Source: Nitrospira sp. (GTDB lineage Bacteria; Nitrospirota; Nitrospiria; Nitrospirales; Nitrospiraceae). Taken from it: a stretch of 9,034 bases of DNA. Numbering within the stretch: the stretch's first letter is position 1; each line of letters opens with the position of its first letter. The translations under genes and the position numbers were made by a program. The notes beneath the pieces were generated by a model. The model saw only the letters and a list, made by a program, of their open reading frames with translations, did not search any database and was not told the origin of the DNA. Where the stretch lies: positions 1 through 9,034 of the forward strand of contig JANYAJ010000424.1 of assembly GCA_025361385.1 (NCBI GenBank), given 5' to 3'. This document shows positions 6,476-9,034 of this stretch, in pieces.

Positions 6476-7321
6476 ATGAAAGTCAGTGGATTTACATTTG
6501 TGCGGAACGTGGTGAAGTACGACTATCCGGTCGTGGAGTCGATCCGTTCAATCCTGCCAATCGTCGACGAGTTCATCGTGAACGTCGGTCGGTGCGACGA
6601 TGGCACGCTGGAGCTGATTCGTTCGATCGGCGATCCGAAGATCAGAATCGTGGAGTCGGTTTGGGATGAAACGCTACGAAAAGATGGATTGATCTATGCC
6701 CAGCAGACCAACATTGCATTATCACATTGTACGGGGGATTGGGCGTTCTACATTCAAGCTGACGAGGTCGTCCACGAGGACGACTTGCCTGCCATCCAAG
6801 AGGCGATGCGCCGTCATCTGGGCAATCCCAATGTGAAAGGGCTCTTGTCCCGGTATCTGCATTTTATTGCGGACTATTGGACAACGAATCCCTGGTTCTA
6901 TCACAAGGCCGTGCGAATCATTCGGAACAACGGTGAGGTCGAATCTTGTGGTGACGCAGTGGGGTTCCATCTCAAGGCGAGACAGCAATATCTCCAGAGC
7001 GGACCGAAGGAATGGATTGCCCCATCGGGCGGGCGCGTTTTTCACTATGGGTGGGTGAAGGACCCTCAAACGATGACAGAGAAAAAACGGGAGCAAGTGA
7101 CCGTCTATCATGGTGGGCAGGTTCCTGCCGCAGAGGCCAAGCAACTGGCGCACGACAGCTTTCAGTTCGAGGACTATGCCATGTTGAAGGAGTTCGGTGG
7201 GTCGCATCCGCTCGTCATGCAGGCACGCATTGGGGCTGCGAAGCGTTGGGCTCCTCGGCGGAGTCGGTGGCTCAACTGGAACTTTTACAGGGAAGTCGCG
7301 CGCCGGGGATTCCGTGGATAG
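6476..7321 (+). CDS. GT2-like glycosyltransferase with a QADE motif
   Basis: Predicted 281-residue protein. The N-terminus GFTFVRNVVKYDYPVVESIRSILPIVDEFIV and the later VGRCDDGTLELIRSI follow the GT2 plan. The metal-binding region reads Tyr-Ile-Gln94-Ala-Asp96-Glu97, so the first Asp of the canonical DxD is Gln, a variant that occurs in some GT2 subfamilies. WTTNPWFYHKAVRIIRN and GGRVFHYGWVKDP in the second half suggest an acceptor-side region with aromatic and His residues. Unlike its two GT2 neighbours it lacks the YPDY signature and the YTFxKYAKxW tail, so it is a different subfamily. No signal peptide or clear membrane helix is seen. The Shine-Dalgarno sequence at 6460-6467 sets the start. 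It lies 32 nt after the methyltransferase and 26 nt before the next GT2, inside the same run of core genes. The sugar transferred is unknown. Confidence 0.8.
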   Translation: MKVSGFTFVRNVVKYDYPVVESIRSILPIVDEFIVNVGRCDDGTLELIRSIGDPKIRIVESVWDETLRKDGLIYAQQTNIALSHCTGDWAFYIQADEVVHEDDLPAIQEAMRRHLGNPNVKGLLSRYLHFIADYWTTNPWFYHKAVRIIRNNGEVESCGDAVGFHLKARQQYLQSGPKEWIAPSGGRVFHYGWVKDPQTMTEKKREQVTVYHGGQVPAAEAKQLAHDSFQFEDYAMLKEFGGSHPLVMQARIGAAKRWAPRRSRWLNWNFYREVARRGFRG

Positions 7322-7347
7322 GGCCAGGCTTGTCAGAGGGGGGATCT

Positions 7348-8142
7348 GTGACTGAGTCGGTCAATAGGACAACAGTGGCATGTATCGTGATCACGAAGAA
7401 TGAAGAGCGGAACATTTCCGATTGTCTGAAGTCGGTTCGGTGGGCCAATGAGTTGATTGTGGTCGATGCGGAGAGCTGTGACAGGACGGTCGAGTTGGCC
7501 CGTGCCTGTGGTGCCACGGTATTCGTGCGTCCCTGGCCCGGTTTCGGCCTGCAGAAGAATTTCGGGATGGCACAGGCCTCTTCCGACTGGATTCTGATCC
7601 TCGATGCGGATGAACGGGTGACCGAGGATCTCCGCGAAGAGATCACTGTCTGTCTTAACAAATGGACCGCTGCTGCTCCCGTGGCCTATCGTATTCCGCG
7701 GCGCAACTTTTTTTACGGGGCCTGGGTGCGAGGGGGCGGTGTCTATCCCGATTATCAAGTGCGTCTGTTTCGGCGGGGGATGGCTCAGTATAACGATGTC
7801 GCGGTGCATGAAAACCTTCTTGTCGATGGGGCGATTGGGACATTGGTCGAGCACCTCGATCATCATACGGAGCGGCGCATTCAGGATCACTTCAAGAAGT
7901 TCGGACTCTATACCACGCTGGCGGCACAGGAGAAGGCCAAGAAGGTTAGGAAGGTTCGCTGGAGCGACCTGGTCTTTCGTCCCCTGGTGGTGTTCCTCAA
8001 AACCTATGTCTTGAAAAGTGGGTTTCGCGATGGCGTGCGTGGACTCATTGTCTGTGTGTTCGCCAGCATGTACACCTTTGCGAAATATGCCAAGCTGTGG
8101 GATGTCACCAGGCAGGCGGCCTCTCACCCGGATGCCAGGTAG
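7348..8142 (+). CDS. GT2 glycosyltransferase, WaaE/KdtX-like (copy 2)
   Basis: Predicted 264-residue GT-A enzyme starting (M)TESVNRTTVACIVITKNEE. Motifs are NELIVVDAESCDRT, Asp86-Ala-Asp88-Glu89-Arg90 as metal site, VYPDYQVRLFRR from 132, VHENL at 153-157, and a C-terminal hydrophobic stretch ending YTFAKYAKLWDVTR (242-255). These are the hallmarks of WaaE/KdtX, the LPS core beta-glucosyltransferase, and this copy is closer to the canonical YPDYQxRLF form than the one at 4848-5642. The GTG at 7348 was chosen because the G-rich Shine-Dalgarno-like sequence at 7336-7344 precedes it and the GT2 fold begins a few residues later. The frame stays open back to 7012, but that part lies within the preceding gene in another frame and shows no GT2 motifs. 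A run of seven T at 7708-7714 encodes Phe-Phe. The TAG stop shares its last base with the next GTG start. Confidence 0.88.
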   Translation: MTESVNRTTVACIVITKNEERNISDCLKSVRWANELIVVDAESCDRTVELARACGATVFVRPWPGFGLQKNFGMAQASSDWILILDADERVTEDLREEITVCLNKWTAAAPVAYRIPRRNFFYGAWVRGGGVYPDYQVRLFRRGMAQYNDVAVHENLLVDGAIGTLVEHLDHHTERRIQDHFKKFGLYTTLAAQEKAKKVRKVRWSDLVFRPLVVFLKTYVLKSGFRDGVRGLIVCVFASMYTFAKYAKLWDVTRQAASHPDAR

Positions 8143-9034
8143 TGGCCACGCGAATCCTGTACGTGCATGGGGTTGAAGCCATCGGAGGGGCGGAGCGCGA
8201 TCTGATGGCTTTGTTGCAGACCCTCGATCGACACAAATGGGAGCCGCATGTGGTCTGTCCAGGGACAGGTCCCTTCCACGATCAGCTCCATGCGATCGCC
8301 GTTCCCACTCATGCGCTCAGTCTCCCTCCCTGGAGAAAGCTCCGTGCATTCTTTCAGCGCCGATCGGCGGTTCGGCGTCTGGAGGTTCTCGTGCATCAGA
8401 TCGATCCTGCCATGATCCATGTGAACGATATCTGGTGGGTGCCCCATACCGTAAGGGCGGTACGCGGTCTATCGAAGCCCCTATCGATCGTGGCGCATGT
8501 GCGGCAGGAAATCGAGCCGGCGAAGGTTCGACGGTATCAGCTTGATCGAGTCCAGGCCGTCATTGCCATCTCTCGGCAGATTGAACAGTCGCTGATCGCT
8601 GGCGGGGTGTCGGCGAGTAAGGTGCGGACTATTTACAGCGGCATCGATCTCTCGGAGAAGCCACTCACGCGCGACGATCAGTCGATGCGTCGGATGATCG
8701 GGGTTCCGGAAGGAGCGGTTTTGGTCGGCACCGTCGCCAATCTGTTTCCACGAAAAGGCTATGAGGTCATGCTTCGAGCCCTTCCGGCGATTGTTCGTGA
8801 GGTCCCCACGGTGCATTACGTGATCGTGGGCAGTGACGATCACGACTATGCCGATCGATTGAAGCAGCTCGCGCAGGAGCTGAAGATCGCCGACCGCGTA
8901 CACATCGTTGGCTTTCAAGACCCGGTTCAGCCCATCCTGGCGTGCCTCGATCTGTATGTGCACCCGGCACTCATGGAGGGATTTGGGATTGCGGTGGTCG
9001 AAGCGATGGCCATGGGAAAAGCCGTGGTCGCGAC
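8142..9034 (+). CDS. GT4 glycosyltransferase, GT-B fold (3' end outside window)
   Basis: Open frame of 297 codons running off the right edge with no stop. It reads (M)ATRILYVHGVEAIGGAERDLMALL, the GGAE loop typical of GT4 N-terminal domains. Then come a His-Val-Asn-Asp segment, AHVRQE, VQAVIAIS with IYSGID (the interdomain region), VGTVANLFPRKGYE with Arg204-Lys205 as diphosphate-binding residues, and EGFGIAVVE with Glu279 and Glu287, the EX7E signature of retaining GT4 enzymes. It is therefore a cytoplasmic nucleotide-sugar-dependent transferase, likely for outer core or short O-chain sugars, but the donor cannot be told. The GTG at 8142-8144 overlaps the previous TAG by one base, so translation is probably coupled. 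Only a weak AGG at 8137-8139 precedes it. Roughly the last 60-90 residues are probably missing. Confidence 0.88.
   Translation, partial: MATRILYVHGVEAIGGAERDLMALLQTLDRHKWEPHVVCPGTGPFHDQLHAIAVPTHALSLPPWRKLRAFFQRRSAVRRLEVLVHQIDPAMIHVNDIWWVPHTVRAVRGLSKPLSIVAHVRQEIEPAKVRRYQLDRVQAVIAISRQIEQSLIAGGVSASKVRTIYSGIDLSEKPLTRDDQSMRRMIGVPEGAVLVGTVANLFPRKGYEVMLRALPAIVREVPTVHYVIVGSDDHDYADRLKQLAQELKIADRVHIVGFQDPVQPILACLDLYVHPALMEGFGIAVVEAMAMGKAVVA

Noticed and set aside
7012..7347. N-terminal extension of the second WaaE-like gene to an ATG at 7012
   Set aside because: It lies entirely within the preceding GT2 gene in another frame, has no GT2 motif, and a G-rich ribosome site precedes the GTG at 7348.
7708..7714. 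Seven-T run as a programmed frameshift or phase-variation site
   Set aside because: It encodes Phe-Phe within an intact conserved gene, and seven bases is short; no alternative product makes sense.
7333..8127. 264-residue open frame on the - strand
   Set aside because: It mirrors the WaaE-like gene almost exactly, has no recognisable motif, and arises from the codon bias of the + strand gene.
1..9034. CRISPR array, tRNA, insertion sequence or phage genes
   Set aside because: No spaced direct repeats, cloverleaf-like sequence, transposase motifs or terminal inverted repeats were seen; the window is filled with glycan genes.

Overview
The window looks like part of a Gram-negative lipopolysaccharide (LPS) assembly locus. 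All nine genes are on the + strand, tightly packed and probably one transcription unit. It opens inside lpxK (lipid A 4'-kinase, 5' end outside the window). Then come three glycosyltransferase family 9 (GT9, ADP-heptose type) enzymes, the first fused to a GmhB-type heptose-bisphosphate phosphatase. A WaaE/KdtX-like family 2 glycosyltransferase (GT2), a SAM methyltransferase, an unusual GT2, a second WaaE/KdtX-like GT2 and a family 4 glycosyltransferase (GT4) cut by the right edge follow. G+C is moderately high (roughly high fifties percent by eye), with GTG starts. The gene set and the G-rich 7-mer repeats at gene boundaries would fit Nitrospirota (Nitrospira-like), but this is a weak inference from style, not a database match.

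Layout: 1-1032 lpxK; 1048-2754 waaF-gmhB fusion; 2805-3839 waaC-like heptosyltransferase I; 3836-4855 divergent GT9; 4848-5642 WaaE-like GT2; 5643-6443 methyltransferase; 6476-7321 GT2; 7348-8142 second WaaE-like GT2; 8142-9034 GT4 (partial). Gaps run from overlaps of 8, 4 and 1 nt to a maximum of 50 nt, so no stretch over 300 bases lacks a gene. I saw no tRNA, rRNA, CRISPR array, transposase or convincing rho-independent terminator.

How the genes work together: LpxK completes the tetraacyl-lipid IVA precursor that Kdo transferase then modifies. GmhB supplies a step of the ADP-heptose pathway. WaaC and WaaF add the first two heptoses of the inner core. The remaining transferases and the methyltransferase probably extend and decorate an outer core or short oligosaccharide. 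There is no Wzx/Wzy flippase or polymerase and no Kdo transferase inside the window.

Most notable: (i) the waaF-gmhB fusion, whose interdomain linker is encoded by a repeat-rich, hairpin-forming stretch that looks like a captured intergenic element; (ii) short repeats with GGCTGAA at both borders of that fused gene; (iii) a Cys cluster shared by all three GT9 enzymes; (iv) a GT9 enzyme lacking the usual Asp of the donor-site motif; (v) a pair of equal-length WaaE-like paralogs bracketing a methyltransferase/GT2 pair that includes a local low-G+C dip.
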